64,000 nucleotides of DNA from Acinetobacter sp. XH1741 (GTDB taxonomy: Bacteria; Pseudomonadota; Gammaproteobacteria; Pseudomonadales; Moraxellaceae), in NCBI RefSeq assembly GCF_041021895.1, contig NZ_CP157428.1:1488001-1552000 (forward strand). The letters are read 5' to 3'. Position 1 is the first letter of the stretch. Every line of letters starts with the position of its first letter. Below are positions 28,624 through 36,590 of the stretch, piece after piece. The notes below the pieces were generated by a model, which did not search any database, was not told the DNA's origin, and saw only the letters and a program-made list of their open reading frames with translations. Position numbers and translations under genes: made by a program.

Positions 28624-29412
28624 TTATTTGCCTTTAAAATGAGGTGGACGCTTTTGTAGCATGGCAAAAATACCTTCTTGAACATCTTCTGTTGTGAGTA
28701 AAGGCTGTAGATGATTTTGTAATTGATTAAAAGCAGCTTCGTAGCCTTCATTCATGGCTTCACGTGCAGAGGCAAGGGTGGCTTTTACAGCAAGTGGTGC
28801 CGCTTCGGTAATATGTTCAGCAAGTTCTATTGCACGGTTAAGCTCCGTCCCTTCTGGGCATATTTCTGTAATCAGGTTCATATCAAAAGCTGCTTTTGCA
28901 TCAAAAGAGTCCCCTGTAAGCAAATAGCGCATGGCCTTGGCCCAGCCCGCAGCTTGAGTGAACCGTGCAGTTGCTCCGCCAAAAGGTAAGATGCCACGTT
29001 GGACTTCCATTTGAGCAAATTGAGTATTTTCACTTGCAACAGTAATATCTGCATTAAGAAATAGTTCTATGCCAGCTGTATAGCAATAACCCTGTACGGC
29101 TACAATTAATGGTTTACTCAGTTTTCGGCCAACAGTACCCCAAGGGTTAATTTCATCATCACTAAAATCAAAAACACCTGTAGCAAGCTTAGGTTGTAGC
29201 TCAACTAAATCTAATCCTGCTGTAAAATGATCGCCGTGTGCGAAAATAATCGCACAGCGCAGGTCATCGTTATTTTCATATTCGGTGAGTGCAAGTGATA
29301 AATCTTTAATAAGATGGCTATCAAAGGCATTGCGCTTTGCTGCCCGATCTAGGCCAATTAAAAAGATGTGACCGCGAGTTTCACGGCTGACTTTTCCTTC
29401 TTGATTTGACAT
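28624..29412 (-). CDS. Enoyl-CoA hydratase/isomerase (crotonase) family
   Basis: A 262-aa crotonase-fold protein. The N-terminal FLIGLDRAAKRNAFDSHLIKDL and DLRCAIIFAHGDHFTAGLDLVEL carry the first oxyanion-hole region (A-G-L-D-L), and VQGYCYTAGIELFLNADI the second (T-A-G-I-E). The acid/base region QMEVQRGILPFGGATARF keeps one glutamate. Typical reactions are hydration or isomerisation of enoyl-CoA in fatty acid or aromatic acid breakdown. It is isolated, so the substrate is unclear. Confidence 0.9.
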   Translation of the reverse strand: MSNQEGKVSRETRGHIFLIGLDRAAKRNAFDSHLIKDLSLALTEYENNDDLRCAIIFAHGDHFTAGLDLVELQPKLATGVFDFSDDEINPWGTVGRKLSKPLIVAVQGYCYTAGIELFLNADITVASENTQFAQMEVQRGILPFGGATARFTQAAGWAKAMRYLLTGDSFDAKAAFDMNLITEICPEGTELNRAIELAEHITEAAPLAVKATLASAREAMNEGYEAAFNQLQNHLQPLLTTEDVQEGIFAMLQKRPPHFKGK

Positions 29413-29535
29413 ATTCTCACGCTCTTTATTTGTCTTTACTTATCTTTTAAACAATCATTTAAAAACGATCAAATATAATTTGTTGATGACTTGGTCAGTA
29501 AAAATAAAAAGGATGCTGTAAATATGAGTTAAAAG

Positions 29536-29568
29536 TACAACCTAACATCATTGTTATGTCAGGTTGTA
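29536..29568 (-). terminator. Intrinsic terminator of the EamA gene
   Basis: A 13-bp stem with one mismatch, TACAACCTAACAT (29536-29548) and ATGTCAGGTTGTA (29556-29568), then TTTT on the minus strand. It begins directly beyond the EamA stop. Confidence 0.8.
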
Positions 29569-29573
29569 TAAGC

Positions 29574-30518
29574 TTATATAGAGCGCCGTGAATACATCAA
29601 TAGACCTAAACACAGCATGCTTAAACCTAAAATAAGGTGTGAGCTAAGTTGTTCATGGTTAAACCATGTTCCCCAAAAGGTAGCTAAAACAGGGGTGATA
29701 ATTGTAATCAGTAGTACCGTTGTTGGCTGTAGTACTTTAATGAGTTGATAATAAAAAATCATGGCAAGTACGGAAGAAAATACAGCACTATAGAAGACCG
29801 CTAGTGAAATTTTTAGACTTGGAAATTCAGTTGGAAGATGTGACCAGAAGAACGGCAACAAGCATACATAACCTACCCATGAGACAAGGCTAGAGCCTGT
29901 CATTTGTATAATCGGGTGAATATGCGCTCCGACAGATTTTACGGCAAAAGTCGACAATACATAAAACAGCATGGCGATCAGTTCTAGCATAATACCGATG
30001 TGGTTGAGTTGAAGACCTGATGAAGATAGCCCCAATGTAAAACTCATCCCGACAAGAGCAATACCCAGACCAAGCCATTGCCATGACGAAAAACGCTCGC
30101 GCCCTAAAACAAAAGAGCTAATGAGCCCAGATACTAAGGGAGAGGTGCCGTAAATAATTGAAATAATCGCCGAGGGAACTTTATCTGCACCCATATAGCA
30201 AAAAGCCATAGAACCAAATAAACCAATGGCTCCAGCACAGTAGCTTAAAACAGCTTTTTGACTAAAGATCAGTTTTAAACGGAAAAATTTTAGACATAGT
30301 AAGGCAATAGGAATTGCTAAACTAAAACGAATAAATAGTCCCCATGCCCAATGAAATTCTTGTACTGTCCAGACGGCTGCAAGAGGGGTAAGCGACCAAA
30401 TAATAATGACAGCAATAAATTGGCCGGCTGTAGCGAGTCGAGTTGAAGATGCAGATAATGCTACAGCCGGCTGAATCTGTGGGCTGGACGTACTCTGTTG
30501 CTCAAATAAAGGCTTCAT
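29574..30518 (-). CDS. EamA/DMT-family transporter
   Basis: About 314 aa with ten membrane segments in two EamA repeats, for example IIWSLTPLAAVWTVQEFHWAWGLFIRFSLAIPIALL and the second-repeat end LKVLQPTTVLLITIITPVLATFWGTWFNHE. The Drug/Metabolite Transporter superfamily usually exports amino acids or small metabolites. The start is set at 30518 (MKPLFEQQ) because GGAG lies at correct spacing and overlaps the earlier in-frame ATG. Monocistronic. The substrate is unknown. Confidence 0.88.
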   Translation of the reverse strand: MKPLFEQQSTSSPQIQPAVALSASSTRLATAGQFIAVIIIWSLTPLAAVWTVQEFHWAWGLFIRFSLAIPIALLCLKFFRLKLIFSQKAVLSYCAGAIGLFGSMAFCYMGADKVPSAIISIIYGTSPLVSGLISSFVLGRERFSSWQWLGLGIALVGMSFTLGLSSSGLQLNHIGIMLELIAMLFYVLSTFAVKSVGAHIHPIIQMTGSSLVSWVGYVCLLPFFWSHLPTEFPSLKISLAVFYSAVFSSVLAMIFYYQLIKVLQPTTVLLITIITPVLATFWGTWFNHEQLSSHLILGLSMLCLGLLMYSRRSI

Positions 30519-30565
30519 ATAAAGCTCCATAAGGTGATGTTTGTATAATGAAGAGATATAAAAAA

Positions 30566-30587
30566 AAGCCGCGTTTTATGGCGGCTT
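30566..30587 (-). terminator. Intrinsic terminator on the minus strand before EamA
   Basis: Stem AAGCCGC (30566-30572) and GCGGCTT (30581-30587), followed on the minus strand by eight T. It points to a transcript coming from coordinates above 30600, upstream of the EamA gene. Confidence 0.85.
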
Positions 30588-30610
30588 CTTAAGAAAAATC
30601 AGAGAGTATA

Positions 30611-30820
30611 TTAAGTCATTAACTTCTTGATTTTTTGATTCAAAGCGCCAAATTGTCCAAAATAAGGACGTCGCCAATTGACCACACAGAACTTGATCTC
30701 TGAGGCGTAGAATTGACGCGCTAGACAATAATGGGCTTTAGATAAAAACATGCTAAATATATTAAAAATATAGATAATATTTTTATAACATATAAATAGA
30801 AAAGTACAAATTAGATTCAA
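30611..30820 (-). CDS. Possible small basic protein, or a small RNA locus
   Basis: An ORF of up to 69 aa ending 24 bases before an intrinsic terminator. A shorter version starts at the ATG at 30751 (MFLSKAHYCLARQFYASEI), followed by CVVNWRRPYFGQFGALNQKIKKLMT. Neither start has a clear ribosome site. The terminator shows that something here is transcribed leftward: either this aromatic- and Arg/Lys-rich peptide or a non-coding RNA. I do not recognise the protein. The rest of the 30519-30925 gap holds the EamA and pnuC promoters and nothing else I can name. Confidence 0.35.
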   Translation of the reverse strand: MNLICTFLFICYKNIIYIFNIFSMFLSKAHYCLARQFYASEIKFCVVNWRRPYFGQFGALNQKIKKLMT

Positions 30821-30925
30821 GCGTGAGACATAGTTTTTTTTGAATACCTTAAATTAGTTGTTTGCTTAGTGACATATTTTTCTCATAATACCTCGTCAAA
30901 TTGAACTCAGTAAGAAGCTATTCTT

Positions 30926-31516
30926 ATGTCACCTTTAGAAATTTTTGCAGTCTTGATTAGCTTAATCGGAGTCGGGTTAACTGTTATTCGAAACATGTGG
31001 TGTTGGCTGTTTAATTTCTTTGCTTTTGTTTTATATGCCTATTTGTTTTACGAATTTAAACTTTATGGCGAAACGATTTTGCAATTGTTCTTTATGGCAG
31101 TAAATTTTTACGGTTTTTATTACTGGTTCAAAGGCAAGCAGCAAGACCATGATATTCGTATAGAACCGATAGCACCTAAAGTTGCAATTTTTCAAATGAT
31201 CATTGCTGCAGTAGGCGGTTTACTTTTTGGTTTGATACTTAAAAACTTTACCGATGCAGCGGTGCCTATGCTCGACTCGCAACTTGCAGCATTTAGTTTG
31301 CTTGCAACTTACTGGACCAGTCGAAAGCACATTGCCACATGGATACTTTGGGTTTTTGTCGACATTATTTATGTGGGTATGTTTATTTATAAAGATCTAT
31401 TTTTAACTTCAGCCTTATATGCCGCTTTTGTATTAATGGCAGCTTATGGTTGGTATCAATGGGAAAAAGTGAAAAGAAAGCAGGTTGATCATATAGATCT
31501 GAAAAAAACCATTTAA
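30926..31516 (+). CDS. pnuC: Nicotinamide riboside/mononucleoside transporter PnuC
   Basis: A 196-aa membrane protein with seven or so hydrophobic segments. PnuC features visible are NMWCWLFNFFAFVLYAYLFYEFKLYGETILQLFF near the N-terminus, NFYGFYYWFKGKQ, and LATYWTSRKHIATWILWVFVDIIYVGMFIYKDLFLTSALYA, which carries the conserved W-x-x-V-D-x-x-Y motif. PnuC imports NAD precursors by facilitated diffusion coupled to intracellular phosphorylation. No NadR-like kinase gene is adjacent. Three small unknown genes follow on the same strand. Confidence 0.9.
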   Translation: MSPLEIFAVLISLIGVGLTVIRNMWCWLFNFFAFVLYAYLFYEFKLYGETILQLFFMAVNFYGFYYWFKGKQQDHDIRIEPIAPKVAIFQMIIAAVGGLLFGLILKNFTDAAVPMLDSQLAAFSLLATYWTSRKHIATWILWVFVDIIYVGMFIYKDLFLTSALYAAFVLMAAYGWYQWEKVKRKQVDHIDLKKTI

Positions 31517-31562
31517 TGTATGAGAAAATATTAAGACAATAATCCTGTTTGGAAATTATTTG

Positions 31563-32162
31563 ATGACTCATACTTTAAAAAAACTTTTACTTTGTTTATT
31601 TCTTTATTCTGGTTATGCAAATGCTCAGGTTAACGCTCTTCCTTTAAACCAGCTCAGTAAATTACCTGATTCATGTCAGAAAGATGAACCAGCTGAAAAT
31701 AATAAATTAGTTATACAAGCCTCTCAGGTAAAAATACAAAGTTATTCTTGCTTTAAGCCCGATATAGCTGATGCGCTAGGATATAATGTGTTTGCTATCA
31801 ATTTAGATAAAAACAAAACCTATTATTTTAAATCGCAAACTCGAGATATATCCTCAATAGCGGGTCAGAACATACATAAAATTGATTCTGAAACCTTTGC
31901 AATAGACAACTATCAAGAACGTGGCGGAAATTTCATTATTTTTTGGATAGCGAATTGGTCAAATATTTATACACAAGATATTAGTTATTATACGGATGAT
32001 GAAGTCTCTATAGATAGTGTTATTAAAGACAACCAGATTTATTTACAGAAGAAAAAATATTTGAATAATACCAAAACCAAAAAAGTTGGATATCCTTTAG
32101 TCATTATGAAAGATAAACAAAAAGGTTTGATTATTAATAAGACTAAGACACAAAACTTTTAA
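31563..32162 (+). CDS. Secreted protein of unknown function
   Basis: 199 aa from the ATG at 31563, with signal peptide MTHTLKKLLLCLFLYSGYANA and mature start QVNALPLNQ. It has two cysteines near the front (DSCQKD and YSCFKPD) and a Tyr/Lys/Asn-rich body. No domain is recognised. It is AT-rich and the first of three short genes packed at 21-22-base intervals, ending in a shared terminator. The second gene also begins its mature region A-QVN, so the two may be distant relatives or part of one exported system. Confidence 0.7.
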   Translation: MTHTLKKLLLCLFLYSGYANAQVNALPLNQLSKLPDSCQKDEPAENNKLVIQASQVKIQSYSCFKPDIADALGYNVFAINLDKNKTYYFKSQTRDISSIAGQNIHKIDSETFAIDNYQERGGNFIIFWIANWSNIYTQDISYYTDDEVSIDSVIKDNQIYLQKKKYLNNTKTKKVGYPLVIMKDKQKGLIINKTKTQNF

Positions 32163-32183
32163 ATCTTTAATTTCTGGATTTTT

Positions 32184-32651
32184 ATGAAAAATTTAACTCA
32201 TATATTTTTATTTTGTATTGGTTTTTTAGTAGCAACGACCTCTTATGCACAAGTAAATATTAAACCTTTATGGCACGGTAAAGTATTAAACAGTTTTAAT
32301 ATTCCCTTAAATAACCTGAAAAAGCCAAAGCAAGTTATTAAAGGTGAGGCTGATGAATGCAATGGTGGTTATTTTCCGGATCAATGGGTATATGACGATG
32401 GAGTGGTACTCGCTACAGGCTCATTAGATACAGTATATGTAAGTCAGCAGAACGGTCTAAAGTATGGTTCCCGATTATTTAATCATTTAACTACCGAGAA
32501 TGAGTTCAAAAAATTTTTTGGTGAACAGATCTATATGACTAAAAAACATGTTTATTCTTTACAACCTTGGGAAGGTAGTAATGATGGCTTACACTTTCAT
32601 TTCCGTAATGGAAAATTGCACTACTATACGCACTCTATTGATGACTGCTAA
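32184..32651 (+). CDS. Secreted protein of unknown function
   Basis: 155 aa with signal peptide MKNLTHIFLFCIGFLVATTSYA and mature start QVNIKPLWHGK. The body carries ECNGGYFPDQWVYDDGVVLATG, WEGSNDGLHFHFRNGKLHYYTH and a C-terminal cysteine (SIDDC) that could pair with the one in ECNGG. The pattern of short beta-rich repeats ending in HFHFRNGKLHYY is reminiscent of small exported proteins and immunity-type factors, but no family is recognised. Middle gene of a three-gene cassette. Confidence 0.7.
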   Translation: MKNLTHIFLFCIGFLVATTSYAQVNIKPLWHGKVLNSFNIPLNNLKKPKQVIKGEADECNGGYFPDQWVYDDGVVLATGSLDTVYVSQQNGLKYGSRLFNHLTTENEFKKFFGEQIYMTKKHVYSLQPWEGSNDGLHFHFRNGKLHYYTHSIDDC

Positions 32652-32673
32652 TGATTAAACGTTAAGAATAGCC

Positions 32674-32973
32674 ATGATCCTGAATTTAATCCTATATAAA
32701 CAGCAACAGTTTGATGCGGTGGCCCAAAAAATTATGGCTGAATCGGCAAAATATATAGATTTTAATTCGGTGTCAGATTTTTATAGTGCTGTGTGGCTTA
32801 AAGAATTTCCACAAGGTACTCAAATCTCTGCGACAGGTTTAGATGATGGTGCTGAAGAGTTTTATGCCGTAATACAGTTTAAACAGCAGTATTTAAAGTT
32901 TGATATTAAAGAAAATCATTCGACACTGAGTTTTCAGGACATAAATGGGGAAATGTTTAAAAGTAATTTTTAA
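32674..32973 (+). CDS. Small cytoplasmic protein, unknown function
   Basis: 99 aa with no signal peptide: MILNLILYKQQQFDAVAQKIMAESAKY, then ALWLKEF-like and acidic stretches (SATGLDDGAEEFYAVIQF). The length and last place in the three-gene unit are all that can be said; it could be a dedicated partner of the two exported proteins. The start codon at 32674 gives an unbroken frame up to the terminator. Confidence 0.6.
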   Translation: MILNLILYKQQQFDAVAQKIMAESAKYIDFNSVSDFYSAVWLKEFPQGTQISATGLDDGAEEFYAVIQFKQQYLKFDIKENHSTLSFQDINGEMFKSNF

Positions 32974-32991
32974 TTGATGAAATAGCAGCAC

Positions 32992-33021
32992 AAAAAAAGC
33001 GACTTAATGTCGCTTTTTTTT
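32992..33021. terminator. Bidirectional terminator
   Basis: A perfect AAAAAAAGCGAC/GTCGCTTTTTTT hairpin with a 5-base loop. It ends both the three-gene cassette (plus) and the IclR gene (minus), whose stop codon lies at its edge. Confidence 0.93.
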
Positions 33022-33832
33022 AATAGATAAATTTTGAAATTTTATCTGCGGTTGTAATTACTAGGCTCGCGATGTCTTCTTTAAAGGTCTCTTCATCGTA
33101 AGTCGTAATTGGACAACTCACCGAAAGGACTGCCACCATTTTTCCATTCGATTGTTTGAAAATAGGAGCAGCACAAGCAGCCATATCATGATTGTAATGA
33201 CCCCAGCTCACCATCGACTTTTGAGTTTTTACATAACTCAATTTTTGTAAGAGTGCTTTCAAACTGGTTGGAGTAAGTTCTGAGTAACTGTCCCATTCAT
33301 TGAAATTACGATAGCGTTGTCGTACTTCTGCCTCTGGCAAATCTGACAATAACATTTGTCCAATGACCGTGGCATGAGCAGGCCAGCGAGTACCTAAACT
33401 AATATTGCTGGTAAAGGTTCCCATAGATTGAACGTTATTTACAAAAACAATGTGAGTCCCTTCTAAAACCGTTAGGTGTACTGCAAGTTTGGTTTGGTCA
33501 CGTAGTTCTTTCATTAATGGCGTTGATAAATCCAGTAATGAAAGTTTAGATAAACTATTAAAACCAAGTTCCATGACTTTTGAATCAAGTGCATAGGTTT
33601 TTTGAGAAGCTTTTCTTAAGTAACCGCAAGCTTCGAGTGTATAGATCAGACGAAATGCACTAGAACGGTTCACTTCCAAAATTTCGGCAATTTCGGTAAT
33701 CGTCATTTCTTGTGCTTGTTGATTAAACGCTTGCAAGATGGCTAAACCACGTACAAGCCCTGGTACTAAATACCGATCATCATTTTTTGTTGTTTCTGAT
33801 TCTTGCGAATCTTCTTCAATCTCTAGGCTCAT
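33020..33832 (-). CDS. IclR-family transcriptional regulator
   Basis: About 270 aa from the ATG at 33832 (MSLEIEEDSQESETTKNDDRYLVPG), preceded by AGGAAAA. The longer ORF start lacks a ribosome site. The N-terminal winged HTH is MTITEIAEILEVNRSSAFRLIYTLEACGYLRK; the C-terminal IclR effector domain includes STPLMKELRDQTKLAVHLTVLEG, WPAHATVIGQMLLSDLP and GHYNHDMAACAAPIF. Divergent from the Rieske ferredoxin gene, it is the natural regulator of the catabolic cluster to the right. IclR proteins such as PcaU and PobR control aromatic pathways in Acinetobacter. Its inducer is unknown. Confidence 0.92.
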   Translation of the reverse strand: MSLEIEEDSQESETTKNDDRYLVPGLVRGLAILQAFNQQAQEMTITEIAEILEVNRSSAFRLIYTLEACGYLRKASQKTYALDSKVMELGFNSLSKLSLLDLSTPLMKELRDQTKLAVHLTVLEGTHIVFVNNVQSMGTFTSNISLGTRWPAHATVIGQMLLSDLPEAEVRQRYRNFNEWDSYSELTPTSLKALLQKLSYVKTQKSMVSWGHYNHDMAACAAPIFKQSNGKMVAVLSVSCPITTYDEETFKEDIASLVITTADKISKFIY

Positions 33833-33944
33833 TCGTGTTGTTTTCCTATAAATAAAACAGGGTTCGAATTGGGGCATTATGCTTTATTTTAGAACTATTG
33901 TAATTATAAAGATAACATAAAATAATTTTTATATTTAAAACAAT

Positions 33945-33960
33945 GTTTCCATTCTGAAAC
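33945..33960. promoter_or_regulatory. Candidate IclR operator upstream of the catabolic cluster
   Basis: GTTTC-CATTCT-GAAAC is a short perfect dyad in the 270-bp divergent gap. A second dyad, TTTTGT/ACAAAA, lies near 34074-34092 just before the ferredoxin gene. Either could be the regulator's site. Only symmetry and location support this. Confidence 0.4.
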
Positions 33961-34105
33961 GTAACAAATTATTTATAATTTATTAATAATATGATTTATA
34001 TAATTATTTTTACTTTGACAAAAATTAACCAAGAGTATTATTCTTTGCTTGTGTTTTGAAAATGAAATTAAGTTTTGTATATAAAACAAAACGAGGACGC
34101 AAGAT

Positions 34106-34411
34106 ATGAGTTGGATCTCAGTTTGTCAGCAAGGTGACGTTAGCGAAGATGAGCCGAAAGCCATCGAAATTGAAGGGAAAAAAATAGGCGTATTTTTCGT
34201 CGATGAAAATTACTTTGCTATCGAAAATGTTTGCCCTCATGCGTATGCCTTATTAACCGAAGGATTTATCGAAGATCAGACTGTTGAATGTCCATTGCAC
34301 GAAGCAATTTTTGACATTCAGACAGGTGAGCTAAAAAGTGGACCCGGGTGTAGAAACCTATGTACTTACCCAGTTCGTGTTGAAGGACAGGATATTCAAA
34401 TTCAACTCTAG
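34106..34411 (+). CDS. Rieske [2Fe-2S] ferredoxin
   Basis: A 101-aa Rieske-type ferredoxin. The cluster ligands are C43 and H45 in VCPHAYALLTEG and C62 and H65 in VECPLHEA. Such proteins pass electrons from a reductase to a Rieske oxygenase. The oxygenase alpha subunit follows two genes later and a ferredoxin reductase four genes after that, so a three-component oxygenase is encoded. First gene of the cluster after the IclR promoter region; GAGGACGC precedes the ATG. Confidence 0.93.
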   Translation: MSWISVCQQGDVSEDEPKAIEIEGKKIGVFFVDENYFAIENVCPHAYALLTEGFIEDQTVECPLHEAIFDIQTGELKSGPGCRNLCTYPVRVEGQDIQIQL

Positions 34412-34438
34412 TCCTCTCATGTACAAGGAAGCAGAACA

Positions 34439-34738
34439 ATGAAGACATTTAATGAAAAGTTGGCAAGCTGGATTCATGCAACGCCAGCAACTGAAGCAGG
34501 TATCAACAATATTCAAATTCCTGGTCAATCTGAATTGTTGGTTTGGCAAACTCGATATAAAGAACCAACCCTCTACGAACAAGATTTTGTAAAGAACTTG
34601 ATTCAGGCATTTTCTGCGGGCGCAACAGAGTTAGATGACGTTGTTTCTGCACTTAATCAGCAAGGTTTCCGTTGTGAATCTGGTGATGAATGGACTTCTG
34701 CAAGCTTTACAGAAGAAATGCAACGTTTAGGTTATTGA
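34439..34738 (+). CDS. Small recombinase-like HTH-domain protein of unknown role
   Basis: 99 aa: MKTFNEKLASWIHATPATEAG, then a helix pair LVWQTRYKEPTLYEQDFVKNLIQAF and TELDDVVSALNQQGFRCESGDEWTSASFTEEMQRLG. The second half resembles the helix-turn-helix of serine recombinase C-terminal domains (a repeat pattern for DNA reading), but there is no catalytic domain. It is placed between the ferredoxin and oxygenase genes, 27 and 16 bases from them. A DNA-binding or oxygenase-assembly role is possible; neither is shown by the sequence. Confidence 0.75.
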   Translation: MKTFNEKLASWIHATPATEAGINNIQIPGQSELLVWQTRYKEPTLYEQDFVKNLIQAFSAGATELDDVVSALNQQGFRCESGDEWTSASFTEEMQRLGY

Positions 34739-34754
34739 TTCAGGGAAGAATAAA

Positions 34755-35822
34755 ATGAACGCAATCGTATCAGCTTCACAAAGTGCTGAAGAATATTTAG
34801 AACTTGGTTTACGTGATCAATGGCATCCGGTTTTAGCAAGTTGGGAAGTCGCTGCCAATCCCGTCGGAATTACCCGTTTAGGTGAAAACATTGTGGTTTG
34901 GCGTGATGCCGAAGGTCAGGTTCATGCGCTTGAAGACCGCTGTCCGCACCGCGGTGCTCGTCTTTCCCTTGGTTGGAACTTGGGTGACCGAGTAGCTTGT
35001 TGGTATCACGGTGTTGAAGTTCGTGCTGATGGTGTCGTTGCTGATGTGCCAGCCGTTCATGAATGTCCAATGACTGGAACCAAATGTTTAAAGAACTATC
35101 CAGTGATTGAGCAACATGGCGCAATCTTTATCTGGTTCGGTATTGATGCAAATGAACAGCCAAAACCGCTTGAGTTCCCAGAGCAACTCGAAAGTGAAGA
35201 ATGGAGTGCATTCCTTTGCCAAGCAGACTGGAAAGTAAACCATCAATACGCGATTGATAATGTAATGGATCCAATGCACGGGACCTATTTACACGCGACA
35301 TCACACTCTATGGCAGATGGTGAGCGTACCGCAGAGATGAAGCACCGTACAACCGATAACGGCTTTGTTTTTGAAAAAGAAGGTCAAACAGGGGTGAACT
35401 TTGACTGGGTCGAATATGGTTCAACTGGTGCAAGCTGGTTACGTCTTTCAATTCCATATCGTAAACAATTTGGCCCAGGCGGCGAATTCTGGATTGTGGG
35501 TTATGCAACCCCAATTGATGCCAACAATACTCGCGTATTTTTCTGGCGCTGCCGTAAGGTAAGTGGGTGGCAACGTAATGTATGGCGCTTCTTATATCGC
35601 AATCATTTAGAACAGTTGCACTGGGATGTATTGGAACAAGACCGCATTATTTTAGAAAACCTTGCGCCAAATGCCCGTGAAAAAGAGTTCCTCTATCAAC
35701 ACGATGTTGGTCTTGCACGTTTACGCCGTTTAATGAAAAAAGAAGCTGAAAAGCAATTAAAGAAAATTGCTGCGCTCAATGCATCAAACCGTATCGAGAT
35801 GCAGGAAGAAGCTCATGGCTAA
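34755..35822 (+). CDS. Rieske non-heme iron ring-hydroxylating oxygenase, alpha subunit
   Basis: A 355-aa oxygenase. The Rieske site is CPHRGARLSLGWNLG (C63, H65) and CWYHG (C82, H85). The mononuclear iron site has bridging D172 with H175 and H180 in MDPMHGTYLH, and the third ligand is expected in the EQDRIILEN region. The length and lack of a beta subunit gene put it with alpha3 oxygenases (vanillate demethylase, phthalate and carbazole type enzymes). Partner ferredoxin and reductase lie in the same cluster. The natural substrate cannot be read; dihydroxylation or demethylation are both possible. Confidence 0.93.
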   Translation: MNAIVSASQSAEEYLELGLRDQWHPVLASWEVAANPVGITRLGENIVVWRDAEGQVHALEDRCPHRGARLSLGWNLGDRVACWYHGVEVRADGVVADVPAVHECPMTGTKCLKNYPVIEQHGAIFIWFGIDANEQPKPLEFPEQLESEEWSAFLCQADWKVNHQYAIDNVMDPMHGTYLHATSHSMADGERTAEMKHRTTDNGFVFEKEGQTGVNFDWVEYGSTGASWLRLSIPYRKQFGPGGEFWIVGYATPIDANNTRVFFWRCRKVSGWQRNVWRFLYRNHLEQLHWDVLEQDRIILENLAPNAREKEFLYQHDVGLARLRRLMKKEAEKQLKKIAALNASNRIEMQEEAHG

Positions 35823-36579
35823 TGTAGCGTTGTTGCAAGGCAAAAAAGTTTTAGTGACGGGTGCTGCACGTGGTTTAGGCCGAGATTTCGCTCAAGCCAT
35901 TGCCGAAGCAGGTGCTGAAGTTGTGATGGCAGATATTTTATCTGACTTGGTGCAACAAGAAGCGCAAGCTTTACAGAAGCAAGGGCTAAACGTTCATGCT
36001 GTCACTGTTGACCTTGCCAATGCAGACTCTATTGAAAGTGCGGTTGCAAAAAGCGTGGACGTTTTACAAGGACTAGATGGCCTTGTGAACTGTGCAGCGC
36101 TGGCAACCAATGTCGGTGGAAAAAATATGATTGATTACGATCCTGAACTTTGGGATCGGGTCATGAATATTAATGTAAAAGGCACATGGCTGATCAGTAA
36201 GGCCTGCGTTCCACATTTAAAGCATTCGGCTGCTGGCAAAATTATTAATGTTGCTTCCGATACAGCACTTTGGGGTGCACCAAACCTGATGGCTTATGTG
36301 GCAAGTAAAGGGGCAATTGTTGCCATGACACGTTCAATGGCAAGAGAGTTGGGACAGTCCAATATTTGCGTCAACACCTTGTCACCGGGGCTGACTCTAG
36401 TTGAAGCAACCGAGTATGTGCCTCAGGAACGTCACGATTTATATGTCAACGGAAGAGCGATTCAACGTCAGCAACTTCCACAAGATTTAAATGGAACAGC
36501 ATTGTATCTACTGTCGGATTTGTCCTCTTTTGTGACAGGTCAAAATATTCCGGTCAATGGCGGTTTTGTCTTTAACTAA
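35815..36579 (+). CDS. Short-chain dehydrogenase (dihydrodiol dehydrogenase-like)
   Basis: A 254-aa classical SDR from the ATG at 35815, whose first bases overlap the end of the oxygenase gene; the longer ORF is a read-through of that gene. The NAD(P) motif is VTGAARGLGRDFAQ with an acidic residue in MADILSD; the catalytic Tyr-Lys is in YVASKGAIVAMTR. Coupled translation with the oxygenase suggests that it oxidises the oxygenase product, as cis-dihydrodiol dehydrogenases do. The assignment to that step is inference from position. Confidence 0.88.
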   Translation: MANVALLQGKKVLVTGAARGLGRDFAQAIAEAGAEVVMADILSDLVQQEAQALQKQGLNVHAVTVDLANADSIESAVAKSVDVLQGLDGLVNCAALATNVGGKNMIDYDPELWDRVMNINVKGTWLISKACVPHLKHSAAGKIINVASDTALWGAPNLMAYVASKGAIVAMTRSMARELGQSNICVNTLSPGLTLVEATEYVPQERHDLYVNGRAIQRQQLPQDLNGTALYLLSDLSSFVTGQNIPVNGGFVFN

Positions 36580-36590
36580 GGAGTAGTCAA

